The notes beneath the pieces were generated by a model. That model worked only from the letters and a program-made list of their open reading frames with translations, was not told where the DNA came from and did not search any database. DNA of 64,000 bases from Mycolicibacterium phlei (GTDB lineage: Bacteria > Actinomycetota > Actinomycetes > Mycobacteriales > Mycobacteriaceae), in contig NZ_CP014475.1 in the NCBI RefSeq assembly GCF_001583415.1, forward strand, positions 1,798,001-1,862,000, written 5' to 3'. The position numbers and the translations under genes are program-made. This document shows positions 49,091-56,267 of this stretch, one piece after another (the first letter of the stretch is position 1; the number at the start of each line of letters is the position of its first letter).

Positions 49091-49738
49091 TTGCGAGCCC
49101 GCGTCGCTGTGGTGGATAAGTGAATCCAAAGATGCTGCACCCGAACGCTTTCTGGTGTCGATAGCGTGGTCGATCGCATCGGTCACCAGCTTCTGGGTCA
49201 TCTCGGTAGCCACCTTCCAACCCACGATCTTGCGGGCATAGACATCGGTGACGAACGCCGTGTAGGCCCAGCCGGCACGAGTCCGGCAGTAGGTGAAATC
49301 GGCCACCCACAATCGGTCAGGCGCACCGGCGACGAAATTACGCCGGACCCGATCCGGGGCTCGCGTCGCTGCCGGATCGGCGACGGTGGTGCGCACCCGC
49401 CGGCGCTTGCACGCACCCCGCCAACCCATCTCCCGCATGACCCGTTCCACGACACAGCGCGATACGTCGATACCGTTGGTGCGCAATACAATCCATGTCT
49501 TACGAGCGCCCAGGACTCGGTACAGACTCTGCGATTGGCGAAGCTGCCAGATCGCATCGATCACCTGCGCATCGGCCCAGTCGGCTTTCGAGGGGCCCTG
49601 ACGGGCGCGGTGGGCGTAATACGTCGACGGGGCGATCGTGACGCCGTACTCGGAAAGCACAGCGCACATCGACTCGACACCCCACTTGAGACCATCAACG
49701 CCCACCCGCATGTGCTGGTGGGCGCTGATGAACTCCAC
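49091..49738 (-). pseudogene. IS3-family transposase OrfB, N-terminal part
   Basis: From GTG 49738, about 216 residues: HTH_21-type YYAHRARQGPSKADWADAQ, then the rve core beginning DRLWVADFTYCRTRAGWAYTAFVTDVYARKIVGW (first Asp) and ending at HHSDAGSQ (second Asp), where the IS30-type element interrupts. The rest of the domain is at 47325-47632. Confidence 0.87.
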
Positions 49739-49740
49739 GA

Positions 49741-50067
49741 CTACTGAGAGGGCCGGTCGAGCTCGGCGGCGAAGAAAACCGAGGCCGCCTTCAAGATCGC
49801 GTTGGCCCGCTTGAGTTCGGCATTCTCCCGGCGCAGCTTGCGCAGGACCTCGGATTCCTCGCTGGTCTGCCCCGCCCGAGAGCCGGCGTCGATCTCAGCC
49901 TGGCGGACCCATTTGCGCACCGTTTCGGCAGTACCGACGCCCAGCAGGTCAGCAACCCGGCCCATCGCCTCCCACTCCGAAACTGTCTCGCTGCGCAGAT
50001 CGGCCACCATCTGCACCGCCCGCACCTTCAGCTCGTCTGGATACCGCCTCGATGACTTCGATCCCAC
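49741..50067 (-). CDS. IS3-family OrfA (helix-turn-helix)
   Basis: 108 residues: SSRRYPDELKVRAVQMVADL, GRVADLLGVGTAETVRKWVRQAEID (HTH) and the leucine-zipper ENAELKRANAILKAASVFFAAELD. It is intact; orfB begins 2 nt later in another frame, so fusion would normally need frameshifting or reinitiation. Confidence 0.92.
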   Translation of the reverse strand: MGSKSSRRYPDELKVRAVQMVADLRSETVSEWEAMGRVADLLGVGTAETVRKWVRQAEIDAGSRAGQTSEESEVLRKLRRENAELKRANAILKAASVFFAAELDRPSQ

Positions 50068-50117
50068 GTGCCCATCCTTCCCAACGGAAGAACTCTCCCG
50101 ACACGCCGGGGCGGATC

Positions 50118-50495
50118 GAACTGTGCCTGCGTGGCAGCGTGGGGTTTGAAGAGGTCGCTGTTGATTCGGTCGAACGGAGCACTCCAGCCACTCTGGGCAT
50201 CGAGCAGGGGCTCGAGTGAGTCGAAAAGCTTCGAGTGCTGGGCGGCGATTCCAGACAAGCCCGTGAGGCGGTTGAGCGCGGTCTCGGGGAGCGAAAACGA
50301 GGAAAGCTTGGCCGCATCAGCTATGAACGTCGAAAAGGCGCTCGTGTCCACGGTGCTCGGGATGTTGACGCCGAACTTCGGCACTGAGATGCTCCGCAAG
50401 CTAGGTAGCAGAGGGCGCAGCCTCTCTGGCCCGTCATTGATGGACTTGAGGTTCTCGTGGTCTTCGAGTTCATCGGGGGACGGGTCCGAATTCAC
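50118..50495 (-). pseudogene. Unknown protein, truncated by the IS3-type element
   Basis: From ATG 50495, about 126 native residues (MNSDPSPDELEDHENLKSI... SSFSLPETALNRLTGL... FKPHAATQAQ) before the IS border. No family is recognised. It is rich in Leu/Ser with amphipathic repeats such as LRSISVPKFGVNIP. It was presumably part of the island cargo; the 3' part is gone and is not found elsewhere in the window. Confidence 0.55.
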
Positions 50496-50693
50496 AGTGG
50501 CAGGCTACCGACGACGGCTGACACATCGCGGTGCGAGTCCAGGTGGGCCCGACGGCGTTCGGCAAACCGCCGAGGACTGCCCCCGCCGTCGCGGGCCGAT
50601 CTTGGAGGCATGTCGCATCTCGGCTATGTCGAGACGCTGACGCGGCCAGTGACGATGGTGGGAAGTTACTCCGTCGAGCTCAACACGGATCGG

Positions 50694-50731
50694 ACGGCGT
50701 ACACACGACACGGAAGACACTGTGAATATGA
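50694..50731 (+). repeat. 38-bp direct repeat, copy 1 (upstream of the T7SS module)
   Basis: Begins ACGGCGTACACA and ends GTGAATATGA; matches 54566-54603 at 35 of 38 positions. It lies 53-90 nt before the first module gene and may contain its promoter. The rest of the 288-bp gap 50496-50783 shows nothing else recognisable. Confidence 0.8.
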
Positions 50732-50783
50732 GTTCAAATCCTGAGTTAGGCTCACGACCAGTGTTGGTTCGGTGGGGGGTGCC

Positions 50784-51062
50784 GTGGCAAACGAACTGAA
50801 CGTGAACGCTGCTGGCCTGCGAGCCTCGGCCGCCCGCAGCGATGCGACAGCTGCGGAGTTGGCCGCAGGGACGGCAGGGGGCGGACGGGGTACGACTCCG
50901 AGTCAGGCAGGGGCGGCCGCGATCCTGGCCGCCGCTCAGTCCGTCCGCACCCGCCAGTCGCACCGCGTCTCCGGCCAGGCCGATGACCTCTCGGTGAGCG
51001 GCGCGCGCTACGACACCACGGACGACGACGGCGCCGCCGCGATCACCACGGTGTCCGTGTGA
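50784..51062 (+). CDS. EspC-like type VII secretion target (DUF2580)
   Basis: 92 residues from GTG 50784 (preceded by GGTGGGGGG). Pattern of the EspC/DUF2580 family: NELNVNAAGLRASAARSDATAAEL, then a second helix with AILAAAQSVRTRQSHRVSGQADDLSVSGARYDTTDDDGAAAI. Such proteins are ESX-secreted helical hairpins that accompany larger substrates. Its stop overlaps the next start (GTGA), which suggests co-expression and possibly a secreted complex with the downstream protein. Confidence 0.75.
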   Translation: MANELNVNAAGLRASAARSDATAAELAAGTAGGGRGTTPSQAGAAAILAAAQSVRTRQSHRVSGQADDLSVSGARYDTTDDDGAAAITTVSV

Positions 51063-52348
51063 GCGCAGTCCCTTCACGCTCGGGTGCCCTCAGCAGGTCT
51101 GAGATCGAAGAGTGGCCGACCCAGCACCTCGACGACGCGGCCACACAACTGCGGAGCATGGGTGCCCAGTCCGTCGCACTGTTCGACGAGCACCGCCGCA
51201 ACGTCGACTCACCCGGCGGAACCACGTGGGAGGGCAACGCGAAGGATGCCGCTCTCGACAGGGTGACGGCAGACACCGCGGTCGTGCGCCAGCAGACCAC
51301 CGTTCAGAACGAGGCCGCCGACATCGCCGAGAACGGTGGTCATGATGTCCGGGCTGCCAAGCAGGAAGCAGTCGGGGCGATCACCGCGGCCGAGAACGAC
51401 GGGTTCACGGTCGCCGAGGACTTAACGGTCACCGACTCCCGCCGCTACGACATCAACACGATCGTCGAGCGGAACAAGGCGGCCAAGGAGCACGCCGAGG
51501 ACATCCGCTGGTACGCCGAGCGTCTCATTCAGGCCGATTCCTTTGTCGGGGAGCGCTTGCAGGCGAAGGCCGCGGAGCTGGAGGCGATCCGGTTCGACGG
51601 CGAGGACGATCAGCAGGGCGGGAACGGCGCCCACATCGCTCTGGTCGACCACACGTTCAAGCTGGACCCACCGCCTTCTGAACCAGGTCTGCCACAACCA
51701 CCCGGCGGGTGGAGCGACGACCCCGTGATGGAGGACGCGCAGCGCATCGCCTACGGCCACGCCTGGCAGAAGCACTTCAGCGACTTCAAGGGGATGACGC
51801 AAGACCAGTTGGCCAAGCTCGTGCACGACATGCTCACCGGCAACCCACAAACCGATCCGTCGCTGCACGTGGGTCAGATTCCTGGGCGATCGTCGACGGC
51901 CATGTACAAGGACGGCATCGTTGTGATCCACGACCCGTTGACCGGGGACGGGGGCACGGTCTACCGGCCGACCGGAGGGTTCGACGAGTTCCTGCGGCTA
52001 ATCGGAGGTGTCGGGGGTGCTGCGCCCATCATCGGCGCACCTCCGAACCTGCCGCCGTCGCTGCCGCACTCAGTGGAGGCCCCCCCTGCCGCGGCCCGCC
52101 CCACACGTGCCCGCGCCGCTGCCGTCGCCGCTGCCCGCAGATCCGAGCGGGCTGCCTCCGTGGCTGGCGAACCCGTCGCTTCCGGCGACCCCGGTGTCGC
52201 CAGGGGGCCGTTGATCCTCCCGAACACCCCGTTGATGCCCGGCCCGGGTGTGGATCTAAACCCGGGGCAGATCAGTGCGCCCGCGGCGACAGTGGGCGCA
52301 GTGGGGCTTGCCGGGATACTGGCGTTCCTGCTGTTGGCGCCGGGCTAA
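51059..52348 (+). CDS. Predicted T7SS polymorphic toxin-like protein (WXG-like N-terminus)
   Basis: 429 residues as read. Residues about 10-120 are helical with a WXG100-like turn (GTTWEGNAKDAALDRV); 125-190 are a charged helical stalk; about 225-312 form a compact domain containing YGHAWQKHFSDF, LHVGQIPGRSSTAMYKDG and VVIHDPLTGDGGTVYRP; then a Pro/Ala linker and a C-terminal hydrophobic helix (VGAVGLAGILAFLLLAPG). The H-x3-KH, R-S-T and GT-x-RP pattern recalls BECR-type RNase toxins (inference). Codon use shows that 52086-52205 is probably really in the +1 frame (see findings). Confidence 0.7.
   Translation: MSAVPSRSGALSRSEIEEWPTQHLDDAATQLRSMGAQSVALFDEHRRNVDSPGGTTWEGNAKDAALDRVTADTAVVRQQTTVQNEAADIAENGGHDVRAAKQEAVGAITAAENDGFTVAEDLTVTDSRRYDINTIVERNKAAKEHAEDIRWYAERLIQADSFVGERLQAKAAELEAIRFDGEDDQQGGNGAHIALVDHTFKLDPPPSEPGLPQPPGGWSDDPVMEDAQRIAYGHAWQKHFSDFKGMTQDQLAKLVHDMLTGNPQTDPSLHVGQIPGRSSTAMYKDGIVVIHDPLTGDGGTVYRPTGGFDEFLRLIGGVGGAAPIIGAPPNLPPSLPHSVEAPPAAARPTRARAAAVAAARRSERAASVAGEPVASGDPGVARGPLILPNTPLMPGPGVDLNPGQISAPAATVGAVGLAGILAFLLLAPG
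52082..52205 (+). other. Compensated frameshift segment inside the toxin-like gene
   Basis: In the open frame this stretch gives an Arg/Ala-rich sequence with atypical codons (CGT, AGA, GCT). The +1 frame gives LPRPAPHVPAPLPSPLPADP then SGLPPWLANPSLPATPVSPG, a natural linker with GC-rich third positions. It is bounded by a C-run (52080-52086) and a G-run (52203-52207), where two opposite indels would restore the frame. Confidence 0.6.
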
Positions 52349-52375
52349 GCGTGATTCGTCGTGAAGGAGATGCGG

Positions 52376-52414
52376 ATGCTGGAACCTGGATTCGGGGTGA
52401 TGCGCGATGAGTGA
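52376..52414 (+). CDS. Possible 12-codon leader peptide before the next module gene
   Basis: GAAGGAG at 52363-52369 is well placed for the ATG at 52376 but too far from 52407. The short frame MLEPGFGVMRDE stops at 52414, overlapping the start of the next gene by 8 nt, a layout used for translational coupling. Could be chance. Confidence 0.25.
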   Translation: MLEPGFGVMRDE

Positions 52415-53462
52415 GACTGCGGCGTTTGGGCACCGCCACGGGGACGAGTTCCCGTGGGATCGTGTCCTGGGCGAGTCCTCGCTGCTGGACTTCATCTCGG
52501 CCCAGGTCGACGGGTGGGTTCCGTTGCCGCCGGTGGAGGCGGTGTGGCTGACCGACACCCCGATACCCGATGGATGGCAGACGCTGCCGGTCGCCGGCGA
52601 CGCTGTGACTCCACTGCGCGTCGTGGGAGCCACGGTCGAGGGGCGGCCGGGGTGGGCGGGAGTGCAGGCGCTCAGCGCCTTCCGGTTCACCGGCGTGCCG
52701 GATCCCGACGAGTTGATCACCTATGTGGACAGGGGCCTTCGGGACTGGAATGCCGAAGGAATCCGGACCAGCGAGATGGTGCTGCCGAAGCTGCCCGGGG
52801 TGTGGGGAGTGCGCGCGAGTGGCTACATCACGGCGAGCAACGAGTCGCTGTGGGTCGAGTACTGCACGCATCTGCGGGGTTCGACGGAACCCCGGCAGGG
52901 ACTGGTGGTCGAGCAGATCTTCGCGGCCGCCGCGGGGCCCCGGATTCGGCTAGGTTCCGGGATCGGCGCACTCGCCGCAGCCACGAGCGACGCATTCATC
53001 CAATACATCGGTGCCACATCGGCCGATGTTGCGGCAGCAGCCGCCGACCACGCCGAGCAACTGAAGCGTGAAGCCGCGGGCAGCCCCAAGCTGTCCGGGG
53101 AACAGAAGCGGTTTTTGGACACTGCACTGTCCGTGTGGGGTGGGATCGCCGCCGGGCGGCCTGTGCCGATCGAAGCGCTCGGCTACACGGATAGGGCCGA
53201 CTTCGACTCCGACGTTGCCCGGCTCCGCGACCAACTCAGCCGCAACAGGCCGAACCTGTCGACGTTGGACTGGACCCGTATCCAGTTCCTCGCCGAGATC
53301 AGCTGGGCCAGCGACATGATCGGCGCGGGGGTGGAGTTCGAGCTGGTTAACCCGTTCACCGACGTCGAAGCCCTCGTGCTGCTGCGGTCCGTTCAGCGGG
53401 CGTTGGTCCGCACGGTGGACCCGGCGGTGCTGTTTCCGCGCGCGGGCACCGACCGTCGTTAG
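52407..53462 (+). CDS. Module protein of unknown function (351 aa)
   Basis: 351 residues, no signal or membrane helix. The first half (VWLTDTPIPDGWQTLPVAGDAVTPLRVVG...LSAFRFTGVPDPDELITYVDRGLRDWN) resembles the LpqN-like pattern of mycobacterial proteins in which a PxGW turn precedes a two-strand repeat; the second half is helical (SADVAAAAADHAEQLKREA...VARLRDQLSRNRPNLSTLDW). It lies between the toxin-like and immunity-like genes, so a chaperone, adaptor or second immunity role is possible. No firm family. Confidence 0.65.
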   Translation: MSETAAFGHRHGDEFPWDRVLGESSLLDFISAQVDGWVPLPPVEAVWLTDTPIPDGWQTLPVAGDAVTPLRVVGATVEGRPGWAGVQALSAFRFTGVPDPDELITYVDRGLRDWNAEGIRTSEMVLPKLPGVWGVRASGYITASNESLWVEYCTHLRGSTEPRQGLVVEQIFAAAAGPRIRLGSGIGALAAATSDAFIQYIGATSADVAAAAADHAEQLKREAAGSPKLSGEQKRFLDTALSVWGGIAAGRPVPIEALGYTDRADFDSDVARLRDQLSRNRPNLSTLDWTRIQFLAEISWASDMIGAGVEFELVNPFTDVEALVLLRSVQRALVRTVDPAVLFPRAGTDRR

Positions 53463-53472
53463 CAGGTTAGGG

Positions 53473-54252
53473 GTGGCGAACAAGAAGTTCCGCTTGTCAG
53501 CCGAGGACATGGTGCCGGGCGTCGCTCCTGAGGATGGCTGCCTCGCAACGGACCGCATCGTCGTGGACGGCCACCCGGTGGGCTATATGTACCGCGACGG
53601 CTGGGGGCGGGTGTTCACCGCGGGTGACGAGACCCCGGAATGCCTTGCCGACGCCGGACATCTGAACATGTTGACGCTCAACGTGATCGCCAACTACGAC
53701 CGCTCCATCGTCCCGTACTTACAGGCCCCACCGGGGTCGGCGTTCATCCGACACCAGGACGGGTTCGTGGAAGATCCCGAGGGCGCACCTCGCGCGCCGG
53801 ATGAAGTGACTTCCCCAACCCTCAACCCACAGTTTCCCGTGATCAGCGGCGACCACGAACTCACTGAATCGTGGGTGCTCACCGTGCCCGAACCGATGAA
53901 CTTCCGCATCGACAGCAACTCGGGGTCGTCGTCGGCGGTGTTCTGGCGGCCGGGCCTGACTGCGATGCTCACGCCGTGGGGCAACCCGAGGAACGACGCC
54001 CCTGCCCACCGCTTACAGCAAGTGCGGGGCCATGTCTCGCCGCGCGGATACGACCACGCCGAGTGGTCCGAGGACGGTGTGCACTACCTGACGTTCCGCC
54101 TCGATGAACGGGCTGGAGACGGACGGCTACCTGCGCTCTACGGCTTCGTTGTGAGCAACGCCGGCCACGTGCAGGTGGCCGTGTACGTCGACAGCGGCGA
54201 CGATCTGACCTCGGCCCAGGCGCTCGTGCGGTCCGTCAAGAGCAGACGGTGA
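53473..54252 (+). CDS. Immunity-like protein with DUF2185 N-terminal domain
   Basis: 259 residues from GTG 53473. Residues 1-105 match the DUF2185 (Imm33-like) pattern: KKFRLSAEDM, ATDRIVVDGHPVGYMYRDGWGRVFTAGDE, and IANYDRSIVPYLQAPPGSAFIR. The remaining 150 residues (ESWVLTVPEPMNFRID..., WRPGLTAMLTPWGNP, ALYGFVVSNAGHVQVAVYVDSGDD) form a second beta-rich domain. DUF2185 proteins are immunity components of polymorphic toxin systems, so this supports a toxin role for the 51059 gene. Last gene of the module. Confidence 0.75.
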   Translation: MANKKFRLSAEDMVPGVAPEDGCLATDRIVVDGHPVGYMYRDGWGRVFTAGDETPECLADAGHLNMLTLNVIANYDRSIVPYLQAPPGSAFIRHQDGFVEDPEGAPRAPDEVTSPTLNPQFPVISGDHELTESWVLTVPEPMNFRIDSNSGSSSAVFWRPGLTAMLTPWGNPRNDAPAHRLQQVRGHVSPRGYDHAEWSEDGVHYLTFRLDERAGDGRLPALYGFVVSNAGHVQVAVYVDSGDDLTSAQALVRSVKSRR

Positions 54253-54565
54253 GCGGGTTCATTCTGCCCGGCAACCGCCCCAGTTCCGGTATGAGCGCTA
54301 CCCGGACAACTGTCGGCAGGCGGTTCGACTGATGCGCACGCTGATGCTGCCAGATGCGCTGGTAGCTCAGCGTCGTCGCTGTGTACGCCGGCCAAGGTGA
54401 CCGCGTTCGATGCGATTGCGACCCGGTCTCATCTCCGCGGTCCGGAGCGATACGCGAACATATTGCATGTGCGGGATGCAGGATCGCCTGGGAGACGCTC
54501 TCGCGGAAGTTCGGAGAGTCGATCTGATCTAAGGAAGACACTCCTTGTCTTGGATGCCGGATGAA
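54253..54565. other. Gene-free stretch at the right end of the island
   Basis: No frame with coding character on either strand; base composition is less GC-rich than the flanks. A small hairpin AAGACA-N5-TGTCTT lies near 54535-54551. Nothing else supported. Confidence 0.5.
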
Positions 54566-54603
54566 ACGGCGTACACATGAAACGGAAGACACCGTGAATA
54601 TGA
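54566..54603 (+). repeat. 38-bp direct repeat, copy 2 (downstream of the T7SS module)
   Basis: 35 of 38 positions match 50694-50731, in the same orientation, 3.87 kb away. Together the copies bracket the four-gene module. It lies 5 bp left of the candidate attR core. Confidence 0.8.
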
Positions 54604-54608
54604 CAGTT

Positions 54609-54618
54609 AGCTCCACCA
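54609..54618 (+). other. Candidate attR: displaced tmRNA 3' end
   Basis: AGCTCCACCA is the conserved tmRNA acceptor end including CCA, here without a tmRNA body. It is followed 3 nt later by a strong terminator. The same AGCTCCAC closes the real ssrA at 46789, where CCA is missing. This fits integration at the ssrA 3' end with the recombinase gene just inside attL. Confidence 0.5.
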
Positions 54619-54621
54619 CTG

Positions 54622-54650
54622 AAAAGGGCCGCAGCAATGCGGCCCTTTTT
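54622..54650 (+). terminator. Strong rho-independent terminator, probably the original ssrA terminator
   Basis: AAAAGGGCCGC-N6-GCGGCCCTTTT followed by T, an 11-bp perfect stem with T-run. No gene ends just before it; position directly after the displaced tmRNA end suggests it once terminated ssrA. Confidence 0.85.
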
Positions 54651-54771
54651 CGTTGTGTCCGACTCTTGCCGCATCGAGTTCTACGCCAGGGTCGCGAATC
54701 ACGCCATCGAGCAGCCCACACGTAGAACTCGGCGCGCGGAAGCCAGGGAGACCGGAAGGCGGGAAACACGC

Positions 54772-55677
54772 CTAGCGCGGTCGGACCAGGATCTCCTGGG
54801 CGGTGCTGGCGACGGTGTGGCCCGCGGCGTCGTGGATGATCCCGCGGATCAGCGCGCGGTGTCCGCTGATGGCGACCGTCTCCTGGGTGTACAGGTGCCA
54901 CTCGTCGAAGCGGACCGGTCGGTGCAGCCACAGTGCATGGTCGAGGCTCACCGCCGCGATGGCGCCGTAGTCCGCCGGCTGCGGATGGTTGCGCATCGCC
55001 GCGTCGAGCATCAGGTAGTCGCTGGCGTAGGCCAGCAGCGCGGCGTGGGTGACCGGATCGGCACCAACCGGCCGCGGCAGCCGCATCCAGTGCGACCGCG
55101 GCCCGGATCGCTGCGGGCCGCCCAGGAAGCCGGTTGGCTCGGCGATGCGGATCTCGATCGCCGGCGGCACGTCGATCCAGGTCTGTGCGTTCGTGCGCAT
55201 CGCCTCCGGGGCCCGCGGCACCCAGTGCTGCAGCAGCGGCATGGTCTCGGGCTCGGGGGCGTCGGGCATCGTCGTGTCGAACACCGGCTCGGCCGGGCCG
55301 GTGTGAAACGACGCGATCGCGGTCAACAGGGTGCGCTCGCCCTGCGCGACGGTCACCTGGCGGGTCGCCATCGACCGTCCGTCGCGGACGGCGTCGACGG
55401 TGATGTCGACCGGGGTGTCCGACGCGCCGGTCTGGACGAAGTATGCGTGCAGCGAATGCGGCGGATGGTGGTCGACGGTGCGGGCCGCGGCCGCCAGCGC
55501 CTGGCCGAGCAGCTGACCGCCGAACAGCCGCCCGAACCGGTCGCGCTCATTCGTCGCCCGAAAGCGGTGCTCGCCCAGCGGCTGCAACTCCAGCGCCTGT
55601 TCGAGGGTGTCCAGTGAGGCGAGGACGGCCTTCTCCAGAGCGGTGCCCTGCAGCGGGCCGGTGAGGTCGTCGGTCAC
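54772..55677 (-). CDS. tesB: Acyl-CoA thioesterase II
   Basis: 301 residues, double hot-dog fold: DTLEQALELQPLGEHRFRATNERDRFGRLFGGQLLGQALAAAARTV, PHSLHAYFVQTGASDTPVDITVD in the first half; second half has HAALLAYASDYLMLDAAM (catalytic Asp region) and AAVSLDHALWLHRPVRFDEWHLYTQE. It hydrolyses acyl-CoAs to free acids. First core gene to the right of the island; overlaps the VOC protein stop by 4 nt downstream in transcription order. Confidence 0.95.
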   Translation of the reverse strand: MTDDLTGPLQGTALEKAVLASLDTLEQALELQPLGEHRFRATNERDRFGRLFGGQLLGQALAAAARTVDHHPPHSLHAYFVQTGASDTPVDITVDAVRDGRSMATRQVTVAQGERTLLTAIASFHTGPAEPVFDTTMPDAPEPETMPLLQHWVPRAPEAMRTNAQTWIDVPPAIEIRIAEPTGFLGGPQRSGPRSHWMRLPRPVGADPVTHAALLAYASDYLMLDAAMRNHPQPADYGAIAAVSLDHALWLHRPVRFDEWHLYTQETVAISGHRALIRGIIHDAAGHTVASTAQEILVRPR

Positions 55678-56267
55678 GGGGTGGATCCTGCCAGATGTCC
55701 GTCGTCGGGTACCCGGTAGCCGTCACGGGTCAGGATCCGCACGGGGTCGCGGCCGTCCCAGGTCGCGCACGTCTCGGAGATGGCCTGCAGCCGGTCGACG
55801 AACGCTGGTGGCCCCTCGACGATTTCGGTGTAGAAGCCGAAATCGGCGACGGTGTCGATATAGGCCACCCGCAATCCGCCTCCGGCGCTCTGCGCGACGG
55901 CCGGATAGCCCAGATGCGCGAAGTGCGCCACCTTGCCGTTGTAGTCGGTTGTCAGCGTGGCGATCTGGTGGATGGCGCTGGTGCCGTTGCGGCTCCAGTC
56001 GGAGTAGATGCTCGGGGTGTCGCAGTGCTGCTGGATCAACTCGATCTGCACCGGGCCGGCCTGGGCGACGGCGACCTGGATCCGCACATCGCGGGTCTCG
56101 CCGCGATAGTCGACGCGCTGTTCACTGACGGGCAGTACGTGAAACGGCCCGACGCCGAAGGTCCGGGCCCAGCGCGCCGAAGCGGTCAGCACGTCGTCGA
56201 CCACGTGGCCGACCTGAAAGAACCGGTATTCACCGTCAGGCCAGGCCTGTTCGAACAGCCTCGTCAC
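55674..56267 (-). CDS. VOC (glyoxalase/dioxygenase fold) family protein
   Basis: 197 residues from GTG 56267, overlapping the Rv2525c-like stop (GTGA). VOC pattern: FFQVGHVVDDVLTASARWARTFGVGPFHVLP, then QIELIQQHCDTPSIYSDW, HFAHLGYPAVAQSAGGGLRVAYIDTVADFGFYTEIVEG. Metal ligands would be the His of QVGHVV and a Glu in YTEIVEG. Such proteins act in ring or lactone metabolism or as methylmalonyl-CoA epimerase relatives; substrate unknown. Confidence 0.85.
   Translation of the reverse strand: MTRLFEQAWPDGEYRFFQVGHVVDDVLTASARWARTFGVGPFHVLPVSEQRVDYRGETRDVRIQVAVAQAGPVQIELIQQHCDTPSIYSDWSRNGTSAIHQIATLTTDYNGKVAHFAHLGYPAVAQSAGGGLRVAYIDTVADFGFYTEIVEGPPAFVDRLQAISETCATWDGRDPVRILTRDGYRVPDDGHLAGSTP

Larger units (their letters stand above)
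47296..50117 (-). mobile_element. IS3-family insertion sequence (interrupted)
   Basis: Terminal inverted repeats GATCCGCCCCGGC(A/G)TGTCGGGAG lie at 47296 and, inverted, ending at 50117. Inside are orfA (49741-50067) and orfB in two pieces. Without the nested IS30-type element it would be about 1.37 kb, normal for IS3. No matching target duplication is seen (TTT on the left, GAA on the right). Confidence 0.85.

Noticed and set aside
49166..49747. Plus-strand frame inside the IS3 element
   Set aside because: Antisense of the transposase N-terminal half, which has clear IS3 motifs.
53719..54009. Possible antisense antitoxin frame inside the immunity-like gene
   Set aside because: Shadow composition, no ribosome binding site, and the sense strand has a recognised DUF2185 domain.
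54355..54425. tRNA-like stretch (GGTAGCTCAGC and later GTTCGAT)
   Set aside because: Consensus-like D- and T-loop words occur, but no D-stem, anticodon stem or acceptor stem can be formed around them.
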